The notes below the pieces were generated by a model. That model was not told the origin of the DNA. It saw only the letters and a program-made list of their open reading frames with translations, and did not search any database. A DNA stretch of 64,000 nucleotides. Source: an uncultured Collinsella sp. GTDB lineage: Bacteria > Actinomycetota > Coriobacteriia > Coriobacteriales > Coriobacteriaceae. Positions within the stretch are counted from its first letter, which is position 1. Every line of letters starts with the position of its first letter. A program made the translations under genes and the position numbers. The stretch is from positions 1 through 64,000 of the forward strand of contig CAAEOL010000001.1 of assembly GCA_900757595.1 (NCBI GenBank), written 5' to 3'. Of the stretch, positions 24,600 to 33,344 are shown piece by piece.

Positions 24600-25913
24600 A
24601 TGCAGGCACAGAAGGCGGAGGGAACCCGCGACCTTATCGGCGCCGAGATGCGCGCTTGGCAAAAGATGCAGCAGATTGCGGCCGGCGTATTCGAGCCGTT
24701 TGGCTTTAAGCCCATCGAGACGCCCGCGATCGAGCAGGTGGACGTCTTTGTCCACGGCATCGGCCAGTCGACCGACGTCGTGCGCAAGGAGATGTTCCGC
24801 GTCTTTAGCGGCGCCAACCTGGAGCGCGTCTTTGCTGAGGGCACCGATAGCAAGCTCAAGCCCAAGCAGCGCCTGGCGCTTCGTCCCGAGGGCACGGCCG
24901 GTGTGGTGCGCGCCGTCGTGGAGAACAACCTGGTGCCCCAGGGCTCCACGCCGTTTAAGGCTTATTATGCCGAGGCCATGTTCCGTGGCGAGCGTCCCCA
25001 GAAGGGTCGCCTGCGCCAGTTCCACCAGGTGGGCATCGAGTGGCTCGGCGCTCCCGATCCGGCAGCAGACGCCGAGTGCATCATCATGCTTATGGAGTTC
25101 TACAAGCGCCTTGGTTTCGATCTTTCCAAGCTCCGTCTGCTCATTAACTCGATGGGCGATGCCCAATGCCGTCCGGCCTATCGCGAGCAGGTCAAGCAGT
25201 TTATCCTCGATCACGCCGACGAGATGTGCGACGAGTGCCGCGAGCGCGCCGAGCTCAATCCGCTGCGTGCCTTCGACTGCAAGAACGACCACTGCCGCGA
25301 GATCATGGCCGACGCACCGCTGATGGGCGACAACTTGTGCGATGAGTGCCGCGAGCACTACGAGCAGGTCAAGCGCTATTTGGATGCGGCGGGTATCGAG
25401 TATGTCGAGGATCCCACCTTGGTGCGTGGCTTGGACTACTACACCCGTACCGTCTTTGAGGTCGAGGCTCCCGGCGCCGGCGTCGGTTCCATCGGTGGCG
25501 GCGGTCGCTATGACGGCTTGGTCGAGCTCGAGGGTGGCAAGCCCACGGCAGGCGTCGGCTTTGCCGTCGGTTTTGAGCGTGCGCTGCTGGCCCTGCAGGC
25601 CTTTGGCAGCGACCTGGGTGCCGAGGAGGCCCCGTGCGTCTACGTCGCCAATGCCGGCAAGGAGCTGCGCCAGAACGTCTTTGCCATCACGCAGGAGCTT
25701 CGTGCCGCTGGCATCGTGACCGAGGCCGACTACCAGGGTCGTTCGCTCAAAGCTCAGTTTAAGCAGGCCGACAAGGTTGGCGCCAAGCTCATTTTGGTCC
25801 TGGGTGGCGACGAGCTTGCCGCCGGCAAGGTCAAGGTGCGCGACATGGAGAGCCATGACGAGGCCCTCGTCGATCTGGCCAACGTGGTCGAGGCGGTTCG
25901 CGAGCGCCTGTAG
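24600..25913 (+). CDS. hisS: Histidyl-tRNA synthetase
   Basis: 437 residues, ATG 24600 with AGAAAGGTG upstream. Class II synthetase that charges tRNA-His. Motif 2 is in FRGERPQKGRLRQFHQVGIE. The histidine-binding signatures LVRGLDYYTRTVFEV and GGGRYDGLV are present. The C-terminal anticodon-binding domain runs from about residue 335. A four-Cys pair set (CDECRERAE..CDECREHYE) in the insertion domain could bind zinc. There is no T-box upstream. Confidence 0.96.
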   Translation: MQAQKAEGTRDLIGAEMRAWQKMQQIAAGVFEPFGFKPIETPAIEQVDVFVHGIGQSTDVVRKEMFRVFSGANLERVFAEGTDSKLKPKQRLALRPEGTAGVVRAVVENNLVPQGSTPFKAYYAEAMFRGERPQKGRLRQFHQVGIEWLGAPDPAADAECIIMLMEFYKRLGFDLSKLRLLINSMGDAQCRPAYREQVKQFILDHADEMCDECRERAELNPLRAFDCKNDHCREIMADAPLMGDNLCDECREHYEQVKRYLDAAGIEYVEDPTLVRGLDYYTRTVFEVEAPGAGVGSIGGGGRYDGLVELEGGKPTAGVGFAVGFERALLALQAFGSDLGAEEAPCVYVANAGKELRQNVFAITQELRAAGIVTEADYQGRSLKAQFKQADKVGAKLILVLGGDELAAGKVKVRDMESHDEALVDLANVVEAVRERL

Positions 25914-26067
25914 CGCATGATTTTTGAGCTGTAGTGCCGCTGAGGTGCCCAGCTCATTGCGAGCGATTGTTACGGGGGTGTTTCGCTTTTATGCGGAATG
26001 CCCCCATTTACGTATGCCGCCCACCGAGAAATACGACCATTTAGGGCAAAAACCCTTGCAATGCAGA

Positions 26068-26127
26068 AAATACTTTTGTGTGGTAAAGCGCAATCAGTGT
26101 CGAAAGTATTTCGCAAGCGCCTATAAT
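26068..26127 (+). promoter_or_regulatory. ppc promoter with flanking inverted repeat
   Basis: TATAAT at 26122-26127. The region upstream contains a 9-bp inverted repeat, AAATACTTT (26068-26076) and AAAGTATTT (26103-26111), covering the -35 area, which may be an operator. Confidence 0.45.
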
Positions 26128-26171
26128 GAATACCGCATGTTACGTGCATAGAAGGAGGAATGGGAGGAAAC

Positions 26172-28985
26172 GTGGCTGAGAACCTAAGCAACCAGTCTGT
26201 ACCCGAAGCCGCGGCGCGCGTCGCTGCCGTGGTCAACCGCCTCGTTAACCGAATCGGCTCGAATGCCGAGTCCAGGGAGCGTCTCGCCGAGATCGAGATC
26301 CCCGAGGAGCTGCGCGACAACTTGGCGCTGTTCCTGCGCCTGGAGCGTCGTGTGCTTAGCGAGTATGATCCTGAGATCGCGGACCTGTTCGACAAGATCC
26401 TGTCGGCCGAGATTGTGGCCAATGCCGGCAACCCCGGTACCCGCGCTGCCGACGAGGCCGTCGACGAGCAGGGCGTGCCCACCGCCGACGAGCCCACCGC
26501 CGTGGCATTCCGTGAGGTCGTCGATCTGATCGACAGTCTGCCGCTCGATAAGCAGCAGGTCATCGTTCGCGCCTTTACGAGCTTCTTCCACCTGGCAAAC
26601 CTGTCGGAGGAGAACTACCGTGTGGCGCAGCTGCGCGAGCGCGAGGCCGGCGCATCGACCGATACCGAGGTCGATCCCGCCAACGAGCTCACCGTCGCCT
26701 ATCACCGGTTGGTAAACGAGATGGGTGTCGAGGGCGCCAACGAGCTGCTCGGCAAGCTCGAGTTCCACCCTGTCTTTACCGCACATCCCACCGAGGCCCG
26801 TCGCAAGGCCGTCGAGGGCAAGATTCGCCGTATCTCCAATCTGCTGGAGGAGCGTCCGCGTCTGGGTGGCTCCGACCTGGTGGAGAACGAGCGCCATATG
26901 CTGCAGGAGATCGACGCCCTGGTGCGTACGAGCCCCATCGCGCTCAAGAAGCCCACGCCGGTCGAGGAAGCCGATACCATCATCGACATCTTCGATAACA
27001 CGCTGTTCGACGTCATCCCCGTCATCTATCGTCGCTTTGACGACTGGGTGCTGGGCGACAAGGCCGGTACCGTGCCGCCGCTGTGCCCGGCGTTCTTCCA
27101 TCCCGGCAGCTGGATCGGTTCCGACCGCGACGGTAACCCCAACGTCACCGCCAAGGTGAGCCGTGAGGTCGCCGCCAAGTACTTCACTCACATGGTGCTC
27201 AAGCTCGAGGACAAGTGCCGCCGCATCGGCCGCAACCTCACGCTCGAGGCCACCTACAGCAAGCCTTCTGCTGAACTCATCAACCTGTGGAACCATCAGG
27301 TCGAGATGAGCCCTCGGTACACGGCCCGCGCCGAGCTGATCTCCGAGCACGAGCCGCATCGCGCCGTCATGCTCGTCATGGCAGACCGACTCAACGCCAC
27401 CGTGCGCCGTATCACCGATACCATGTATCACAGCGCCGATGAGTTCCTGGATGACCTGCGTGTCGTTCAGCGCTCCCTGGCCGCCTGCGGTGCCGTCCGT
27501 GCTGCCTACGGCCCGGTCCAGACCATCATCTGGCAGGTCGAGTCCTTCGGCTTCCATATGGTCGAGATGGAGTTCCGTCAGCACTCCGTGGTGCATGCCC
27601 GCGCCCTCAAGGATATCCACGAGAACGGTATCCATGGCGACCTGCAGCCCATGACGCGCGAGGTCATCGATACCTTCCGTGCCATCGGTTCCATCCAAAA
27701 GCGCTACGGCAAGAAGATGGCGCACCGCTACATCATCTCGTTCACCAAGAGCGCCCAGCATGTGGCCGACGTCTTTGAGCTTGCCCACCTGTCCTTTGCA
27801 CACGAGGAGGATGTCCCCGAGCTCGACGTGATCCCGCTGTTTGAGCAGCTCGAGGACCTCGAGGGCTGCGTCGACGTGCTCGACCAGATGCTTACGCTGC
27901 CCGTGGTGCAAAAGCGCCTTGCCCAGACCAACCGCCGCATGGAGGTCATGCTGGGCTACTCCGACTCCTCCAAGGATGCCGGTCCTACCACGGCCATGCT
28001 CGCGCTGCACTCCGCGCAGGAGCGCATTGCCAAGTGGGCCGAGAAAAACGATATCGATCTGGTGCTCATGCACGGTCGCGGCGGTGCCGTGGGCCGTGGC
28101 GGCGGTCCGGCCAACAAGGCCGTGCTGGCGCAGCCCAAGGGTTCGGTCAACTGCTTCTTTAAGCTCACCGAGCAGGGCGAGGTCATCTTTGCCCGTTACG
28201 GCAACCGCACGCTGGCTCAGCGCCATGTTGAGTCCGTTGCCGCCGCAACGCTTTTGCAGTCGGCTCCGAGCGTCGAGAAGACCAACACCGAGACCACGCA
28301 GAAGTTCTGGGATATGGCCGAGAAGCTCAACGCAGTAAGCCATGAGCGCTATCTGGACCTGCTGAACACTGAGGACTTTACACCGTGGTTCTCGACCGTG
28401 ACGCCGCTGACCGAGGTCGGTCTGCTGCCGATTGGCTCGCGCCCGGCCAAGCGCGGTCTGGGTGCCAAGTCGCTCGACGACCTGCGTACCATTCCGTGGA
28501 TCTTCAGCTGGAGCCAGGCGCGCATTAACCTGGCCGCTTGGTACGGCCTGGGCACCGCCTGCGAGCAGTTTGGCGACCTTGACCAGCTCAAGGCTGCCTA
28601 CCAGGAGTGGCCGTTCTTCCGCACCTTTATCGACAACATCGAGATGTCGATCGCCAAGACCGACCAGCGCATCGCCAAGATGTACCTGCACCTGGGCGAT
28701 CGCCAGGATTTGTCCGAGAAGGTCTTCACCGAGATGCAGCTCACGCGTAAGTGGGTTCTTGCCATCGTCGGTGACGAATGGCCGCTGCAGCGCCGCCGTG
28801 TGCTCGGCTGCGCCGTCCGTGTGCGTAATCCCTACGTCGACGCCCTGTCCATCGCTCAGGTCCGCGCCCTTCGCGAGGTGCGTATGAACCAGGACGAGAT
28901 GGCAGAGGAGAAGAAGGACGAGTACATGAGCCTGATTCTTTCGACTGTGACCGGCGTCTCGGCAGGATTGCAGAACACGGGGTAA
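26172..28985 (+). CDS. ppc: Phosphoenolpyruvate carboxylase
   Basis: 937 residues from GTG 26172 (GGAGG 4 bases upstream; an ATG at 26160 is also possible). Anaplerotic enzyme that makes oxaloacetate from PEP and bicarbonate. Catalytic His205 lies in VFTAHPTEARRK. Other family signatures are GSWIGSDRDGNPNVT, MLGYSDSSKDAG, LMHGRGGAVGRGGGP and the invariant C-terminal QNTG. Full length for the family. It stands alone, with its own promoter. Confidence 0.97.
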   Translation: MAENLSNQSVPEAAARVAAVVNRLVNRIGSNAESRERLAEIEIPEELRDNLALFLRLERRVLSEYDPEIADLFDKILSAEIVANAGNPGTRAADEAVDEQGVPTADEPTAVAFREVVDLIDSLPLDKQQVIVRAFTSFFHLANLSEENYRVAQLREREAGASTDTEVDPANELTVAYHRLVNEMGVEGANELLGKLEFHPVFTAHPTEARRKAVEGKIRRISNLLEERPRLGGSDLVENERHMLQEIDALVRTSPIALKKPTPVEEADTIIDIFDNTLFDVIPVIYRRFDDWVLGDKAGTVPPLCPAFFHPGSWIGSDRDGNPNVTAKVSREVAAKYFTHMVLKLEDKCRRIGRNLTLEATYSKPSAELINLWNHQVEMSPRYTARAELISEHEPHRAVMLVMADRLNATVRRITDTMYHSADEFLDDLRVVQRSLAACGAVRAAYGPVQTIIWQVESFGFHMVEMEFRQHSVVHARALKDIHENGIHGDLQPMTREVIDTFRAIGSIQKRYGKKMAHRYIISFTKSAQHVADVFELAHLSFAHEEDVPELDVIPLFEQLEDLEGCVDVLDQMLTLPVVQKRLAQTNRRMEVMLGYSDSSKDAGPTTAMLALHSAQERIAKWAEKNDIDLVLMHGRGGAVGRGGGPANKAVLAQPKGSVNCFFKLTEQGEVIFARYGNRTLAQRHVESVAAATLLQSAPSVEKTNTETTQKFWDMAEKLNAVSHERYLDLLNTEDFTPWFSTVTPLTEVGLLPIGSRPAKRGLGAKSLDDLRTIPWIFSWSQARINLAAWYGLGTACEQFGDLDQLKAAYQEWPFFRTFIDNIEMSIAKTDQRIAKMYLHLGDRQDLSEKVFTEMQLTRKWVLAIVGDEWPLQRRRVLGCAVRVRNPYVDALSIAQVRALREVRMNQDEMAEEKKDEYMSLILSTVTGVSAGLQNTG

Positions 28986-29006
28986 TCGATAGCCCTGTAG
29001 TCGTCC

Positions 29007-29133
29007 GGGCCCGCCATCAGCTTACTTTTAGGCACGTCCTCGGACATGCAAGAAGCCCTCGCTGCGCACTTCGTGCGGCGAGGGCTTCTTGCGTCCTGCG
29101 GAGTGTGCCTAAAAGTAAACTAATGGCGGGCCC
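29007..29133. repeat. Long palindrome P1, after ppc
   Basis: Outer arms GGGCCCGCCAT and ATGGCGGGCCC, middle arms TTACTTTTAGGCAC and GTGCCTAAAAGTAA, inner arms GCAAGAAGCCCTCGC and GCGAGGGCTTCTTGC, with an apical GCAC-TTC-GTGC hairpin. Unpaired conserved segments GTCCTCGGACAT and GTCCTGCGGA flank the inner stem. The core (about 29036-29104) matches palindrome P2 at 31623-31689, whereas the arms do not. Confidence 0.9.
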
Positions 29134-29139
29134 TACGAT

Positions 29140-29315
29140 GTCCGGTCTTCGGCGGATTACTGCTGGGGAAAGATAGCGCGCTTCGCGCACTTTGATGGGG
29201 CTTCGTGCTGTGGAATGCATTCAGAGGGAAACCCATCGGGTCCCTTCGTCCTCGGTCTTCAGGGATTAAAGTTGAGGAGAAGAATGGCGCGCTTCGCGCG
29301 TTTTGGAGGGGGTCT
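29140..29315 (+). repeat. Degenerate direct repeat before larA
   Basis: Two copies of a roughly 65-bp unit (29140-29205 and 29249-29315) share TCGGTCTTC, GATTA, AGAA and GCGCGCTTCGCGC followed by a T-rich and then G-rich stretch. No coding potential was seen. The second GCGCGCTTCGCGCGTTTT could act as a weak terminator. Confidence 0.45.
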
Positions 29316-29357
29316 ATCCTGGTGGCGCATTTGGCGCTTCTCGCCTTACGACTGTTC

Positions 29358-29391
29358 CGGCCGTAGTCCCGTTTGGGGTCGCGGCCGTTTT
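29358..29391 (+). terminator. Terminator-like hairpin before larA
   Basis: CGGCCG-tagTCCC-gttt-GGGG-tcg-CGGCCG followed by TTTT, 123 bp before the larA start. Confidence 0.5.
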
Positions 29392-29513
29392 GTTGTGGGT
29401 CAAATATGAACGTTGTGTTAATGAGTCGGTGGACGGTGGTGTTTTTCGGTGAGCGGCGTATCCTTCCAACGGTTTATCTAGTGTGTCAGTTGAAAGGAAG
29501 AGGGCGCTCATCA

Positions 29514-30791
29514 TTGTTTGAATGTGAACTGCCGTTTGACCACAAAACGTTGCATCTGGAGCTCGAGGATAAGAACTTCGCGGGTGTGATGGAAGGTCAT
29601 CAAAACGAGTTTAAGACCACGAAATCGCAGGAAGAGCTAGTAGAGGAGTCGCTTGCCAACCCTTATGGCTCGCCTTCGCTCGAGGAGCTTTGTGCTGGCA
29701 AGAAGGATATTGTCATCATTAGCTCCGATCATACGCGTCCCGTTCCCTCGCGTGTGACGATGCCTATTCTGCTGCATCACATCCACTCCGCTGCGCCTGA
29801 GGCGCGCGTTCGCATTCTGGTTGCTACGGGTATGCACCGTCCGTCGACGCACGAGGAGCTCGTCAACAAGTATGGCGAGGAGATCGTTGCCAACGAGGAA
29901 ATCGTTATGCACGTCGCGACTGACGACAGCATGATGAAAAAGATCGGCACCCTGCCTTCTGGTGGCGAGTGCATCATCAACAAGATTGCTGCCGATTGCG
30001 ATCTGCTGCTTGCCGAGGGCTTCATTGAGCCGCACTTCTTTGCCGGTTTCTCTGGCAGCCGCAAGTCCGTCCTGCCTGGCATCGCCAGCTACAAGACCAT
30101 CATGTACAACCACAACGGCCAGTTTGTGAACGATTCCCATTCGCGCGCCGGCAACCTGTGCCACAACCACGTGAGCGAGGACATGTTTGCCGCCGCTGAG
30201 ATGGCCCACCTTGCCTTTGTGCTCAACGTGGTGCTCAACGGCAAGCACGAGGTCATTGGCTCCTTTGCCGGCGACATCCACAAGGCGCACGAGGCTGGCT
30301 GCGAGTTCGTGAAGAGCCTTGCCGGCGTTGAGCCCGTCGAGTGCGAGATCGCCATCACCACCAACGGCGGCTACCCGCTCGACCAGAATATCTACCAGGC
30401 CGTGAAGGGCATGTGCGCTGCCGAGGCCACGCTTCCCGAGGGTGGCGTGATTATCGATGTCGCTGGTTGTGCCGACGGTCACGGCGGCGAGGGCTTCTAT
30501 CACAACATCGCCGACAACGATCCGGCGGAGTTTGAGCGCGCCTGCATCGATCGTCCCAAGGACGAGACCCTGCCCGACCAGTGGACGAGCCAGATTTTCG
30601 CTCGCATCCTGGCACATCACCCCGTGATCATGGTTACCGACCTGTGCGATCACCAGATGCTCAAGGATATGCACATGACGCCGGTCAACACCCTCGAGGA
30701 GGCGCTCAAGCTCGCCTTTGAGATGAAGGGTGCCGACGCCAAGGTCGCCGTCATCCCCGATGGCCTGGGTGTTGTCGTCGCACAGCACTAG
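29514..30791 (+). CDS. larA: Nickel-dependent lactate racemase
   Basis: 425 residues. Interconverts L- and D-lactate using the covalently bound nickel-pincer nucleotide (NPN). With the TTG start at 29514 (AAAGGAAGAGGG upstream), all key residues fall at the Lactobacillus plantarum positions: H108 (TGMHRPSTHEE), H174 (FIEPHFF), K184 (GSRKSVLPG, cofactor attachment) and H200 (MYNHNG, nickel ligand). The start LPFDHKTLHLELEDKNFAG also matches that enzyme's N terminus. larD follows after 49 bp. Cofactor genes larB and larC are nearby on the other strand; larE is not in the window. Confidence 0.96.
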   Translation: MFECELPFDHKTLHLELEDKNFAGVMEGHQNEFKTTKSQEELVEESLANPYGSPSLEELCAGKKDIVIISSDHTRPVPSRVTMPILLHHIHSAAPEARVRILVATGMHRPSTHEELVNKYGEEIVANEEIVMHVATDDSMMKKIGTLPSGGECIINKIAADCDLLLAEGFIEPHFFAGFSGSRKSVLPGIASYKTIMYNHNGQFVNDSHSRAGNLCHNHVSEDMFAAAEMAHLAFVLNVVLNGKHEVIGSFAGDIHKAHEAGCEFVKSLAGVEPVECEIAITTNGGYPLDQNIYQAVKGMCAAEATLPEGGVIIDVAGCADGHGGEGFYHNIADNDPAEFERACIDRPKDETLPDQWTSQIFARILAHHPVIMVTDLCDHQMLKDMHMTPVNTLEEALKLAFEMKGADAKVAVIPDGLGVVVAQH

Positions 30792-30840
30792 TGCGCGGCT
30801 TAAACGAATCGTTTGTAACCGATAAGAAAGATAAGGTTTT

Positions 30841-31572
30841 ATGCTTACCAAACTCCTCTGCGAATTCGGCGCGACGGCCCTCATGATCGTCTTTGGCGTG
30901 GGCGTGCACTGCGATACCGTGCTCAAAGGCACCAAGTATCAGGGCTCCGGTCACATGTTTGCCATCACCACTTGGTCTTTTGGCATCTCGGTCTGCCTGT
31001 TTGTCTTTGGCGGCGCCGTGTGCATGAACCCGGCTATGGTGCTTGCCCAGTGCATCGTCGGCTTGGTGCCGTGGGGCAACTGCATCCCCTTTATGCTTGC
31101 CGATATGCTCGGCGGCTTTGTGGGTGCCGTAATCGCTTGGTTTATGTATGCCGATGAGTTCAAGGCTTCCGAGGGCGTCGTCGACCCCATTGCCCAGCGC
31201 AACATTTTCTCGACCAACCCCACCACTGAGGGCACCAACTATGCCCGCAACTTCTTCTGCGAGGCTATCTGCACCTTCGTGTTCATCAGCGCCATCCTTG
31301 CTGCTGCTAGCCGCGCCGGCGAGAACGTTCTGATGCTCGCCATCTGCGTCGGCCTGATCGTTTGGGCTGTTGGCATGGGCATGGGCGGCATCACCGGCTT
31401 CGCCATGAACCAGGCACGTGACCTTGGTCCTCGCATGGCCTATCAGGTGCTGCCGATTAAGAACAAGGCTGACAACAATTGGAAGTACGGCCTGCTTGTT
31501 CCTGGCATCGCTCCGTTTGTCGGTGCCATCGTGGCTGCGTTGTTTGTGCATGGTTTCTTGGGCATGTTCTAG
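30841..31572 (+). CDS. larD: Aquaglyceroporin-family lactate channel
   Basis: 243 residues with six membrane helices of the MIP fold. In lar loci this channel passes lactic acid across the membrane. The first half-helix motif NPA is intact (CMNPAMVLAQ). The second reads NQARDLGPR, with Pro replaced by Gln, while the following Arg-Asp selectivity residues of glyceroporins are kept. The start ATG follows AAGAAAGATAAGG. It is co-directional with larA and very likely co-transcribed. Palindrome P2 follows. Confidence 0.9.
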   Translation: MLTKLLCEFGATALMIVFGVGVHCDTVLKGTKYQGSGHMFAITTWSFGISVCLFVFGGAVCMNPAMVLAQCIVGLVPWGNCIPFMLADMLGGFVGAVIAWFMYADEFKASEGVVDPIAQRNIFSTNPTTEGTNYARNFFCEAICTFVFISAILAAASRAGENVLMLAICVGLIVWAVGMGMGGITGFAMNQARDLGPRMAYQVLPIKNKADNNWKYGLLVPGIAPFVGAIVAALFVHGFLGMF

Positions 31573-31593
31573 TCCAAGGCTACATAGTTGTCC

Positions 31594-31718
31594 GCTGGCC
31601 GCATGGGGTAACTTCCCAGCGCGTCCTCGGACATGCAAAAAGGCTCGCTGCGCACTTCGTGCGGCGAGCCTTTTTGCGTCCTGCGGAATGCGCTGGGAAG
31701 TTACCCCATGCGGCCAGC
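31594..31718. repeat. Long palindrome P2, between larD and tetR
   Basis: The outer arms are a perfect 29-bp inverted repeat (31594-31622 and 31690-31718). The inner arms GCAAAAAGGCTCGC and GCGAGCCTTTTTGC form a stem with an A run on one side and a T run on the other, so it could terminate transcription in both directions between the convergent larD and tetR genes. The core is nearly identical to P1, the arms are unrelated to it. The remaining bases 31719-31874 show no feature. Confidence 0.92.
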
Positions 31719-31874
31719 TGCGGGATTTTAGTCGCGTTGGAACAAGCAACCCAACATATAAATCTGAATTTGGATGGGAGGGGCTTGTTGCTGATAGGGG
31801 CGCTGGGCTGTTGTTGACACTTTGGGATGCGTGGCGCCCTGGGTTGGGGTGATGCTTTGGGATGAGCTTCTTAC

Positions 31875-32414
31875 TTAGTTGAAGAGGGGCTTAATGGCTG
31901 ATAGGTAGTCTTTGGCTACGTCCTCTTTTGGGGCTTGGAAGTTGTGCCAGGCCCACCATTGGACCATTCCTACGAAGCTTGAGGCTATGTGGTGGAGGAG
32001 GAAGCTTCGGTCCATGGTGGCGGCGGGGCCGTTTGGGTCGGTGGGGACGGTTCCGGCTGCTCGTGACATGATGGTCTTGCGTAAGCAGTCGGCGAAGACG
32101 CGTGAACCGGCGCCGGCTACGAGGGCTCGTACGCCCTGGCGGCGTTCCCAGAGGTTGTTGAGGATATGCTCGACTTGTACGAGCGGATCATCGAGCGGTG
32201 TGCCATCGTCGTCGAGGGCGTGGGTGCAGATGTCGCTCACGAGTTCGGACAGTAGGTCATCTTTGCTCTTGAAGAGGCCGTAGAACGTGGCCCGACCCAC
32301 ATGGGCGCGAGCGATGATGTCGCCGACGGTGATCTTGCCGTAGTCCTCTTCGCGCAGCAGCTCGGAGAACGCCGCGACGATGGCGGCGCGGCTTTTTGCC
32401 TTGCGGGCATCCAT
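31875..32414 (-). CDS. TetR-family transcriptional regulator
   Basis: 179 residues. The N-terminal helix-turn-helix is clear: KSRAAIVAAFSELLREEDYGKITVGDIIARAHVGRATFY, split here across residues about 5-45, ending in FYGLFKSKDDLL. The C-terminal ligand domain is short with aromatic residues (VQWWAWHNF). The start codon lies 2 bp after the larC stop, so it belongs to the larB-larC-tetR operon. It may control the lar genes, which is an inference from position; L. plantarum uses a different (Crp-type) regulator. Confidence 0.88.
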   Translation of the reverse strand: MDARKAKSRAAIVAAFSELLREEDYGKITVGDIIARAHVGRATFYGLFKSKDDLLSELVSDICTHALDDDGTPLDDPLVQVEHILNNLWERRQGVRALVAGAGSRVFADCLRKTIMSRAAGTVPTDPNGPAATMDRSFLLHHIASSFVGMVQWWAWHNFQAPKEDVAKDYLSAIKPLFN

Positions 32415-32416
32415 AG

Positions 32417-33334
32417 CTATGCATCCACGTGAACAAGCAGGCAACGGAGCGTGCCAGAGCAGCCCTCGTAGGGGCGCTTGCCAGCGCCGTAGCCGACGGC
32501 CTCGATGCGGTAGCGGGCTGGCAGGTGCTCGGACGTGCGCAGTGCGGCGACGATGGCGGCACCCGTGGGCGTCACGAGCTCGCCGGCGACCGGTGCGGGC
32601 GTGAGGGCGATATTGCCCGCCTGGCACAGGTTGACGACAGCGGGGACGGGAATGGGCATGAGACCGTGGGCACAGCGGATGGTACCGTGACCCTCGGAGA
32701 GCGACTCGACCACGATGTCCTCAATACCAAGGTCATCGAGGCAGATGGCGACAGAGCAGACGTCGACGATGGAGTCGACGGCGCCCACCTCGTGGAACAT
32801 GACGGTCTTGGGCGTTTTGCCGTGGGCCTTGGCCTCGGCGGCGGCGAGCGCGGTAAAGATGGCGATCGCGCGACGCTTGGCGCCATCGCTTAGCTGCGAG
32901 CCATCTATGATGGCGGTGACGTCCGCCAAAGAACGGTGGTGATGGCCGTGGGCGTGATGGTGACCCTCGTGGCCATGACCGTGGGCCTCATGGTCATGCT
33001 CGTGGCAGTGCTCGTGTTCATGCTCGCCATGATTATGATGGTAGTGCTCATGCTCATGTGTGTGCTCGGCAGCTGCTTCGTTACCGTAGAGCCAGGCCAT
33101 GTCGTGGTCGTGGTTCTCGAGCTCCTCTGCCAGCTGAACGTCAAAGTCGCAGGTGTCGATGCCATGCTTGTTTGCGCGTGTAACGGCAATCTCAAAGCCG
33201 TCGACCGGCAGTGTGGCGAGCTGCTCGCGCAGATGCTCCTCGCTGGCGCCCAGGTCGAGCAGGGCCGCGACGGTCATGTCGCCGCTGATGCCCGAGGTGC
33301 CGTCGATGATAAGCGTGTGCTGATGGTTGGACAT
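32417..33334 (-). CDS. larC: LarC N-terminal half (LarC1), nickel insertion for NPN cofactor
   Basis: 305 residues, ATG with AAGGAG upstream. LarC inserts nickel into the pincer nucleotide. The N terminus (IDGTSGISGDMTVAALLDLG) and the segments MFHEVGAVDSIVDV, GHGTIRCAHGLMPIPVPA and ELVTPTGAAIV are typical. A very His-rich loop (about 88-135) could bind or store nickel. The protein stops where LarC1 ends in L. plantarum (..GTLRCLLVHVDA). The C-terminal LarC2 domain, which binds CTP in the characterised enzyme, is missing, and tetR follows 2 bp later in another frame. Confidence 0.9.
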   Translation of the reverse strand: MSNHQHTLIIDGTSGISGDMTVAALLDLGASEEHLREQLATLPVDGFEIAVTRANKHGIDTCDFDVQLAEELENHDHDMAWLYGNEAAAEHTHEHEHYHHNHGEHEHEHCHEHDHEAHGHGHEGHHHAHGHHHRSLADVTAIIDGSQLSDGAKRRAIAIFTALAAAEAKAHGKTPKTVMFHEVGAVDSIVDVCSVAICLDDLGIEDIVVESLSEGHGTIRCAHGLMPIPVPAVVNLCQAGNIALTPAPVAGELVTPTGAAIVAALRTSEHLPARYRIEAVGYGAGKRPYEGCSGTLRCLLVHVDA

Positions 33335-33344
33335 GAAATGCTCC

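Noticed and set aside
26184..28691. 835-codon open frame on the minus strand
   Set aside because: Exact antisense to ppc; low-complexity translation typical of the complementary strand of GC-rich genes.
31875..32627. LarC2 produced by frameshifting from larC
   Set aside because: The alternative frame overlapping the larC end leads straight into TetR and encodes no LarC2-like sequence.
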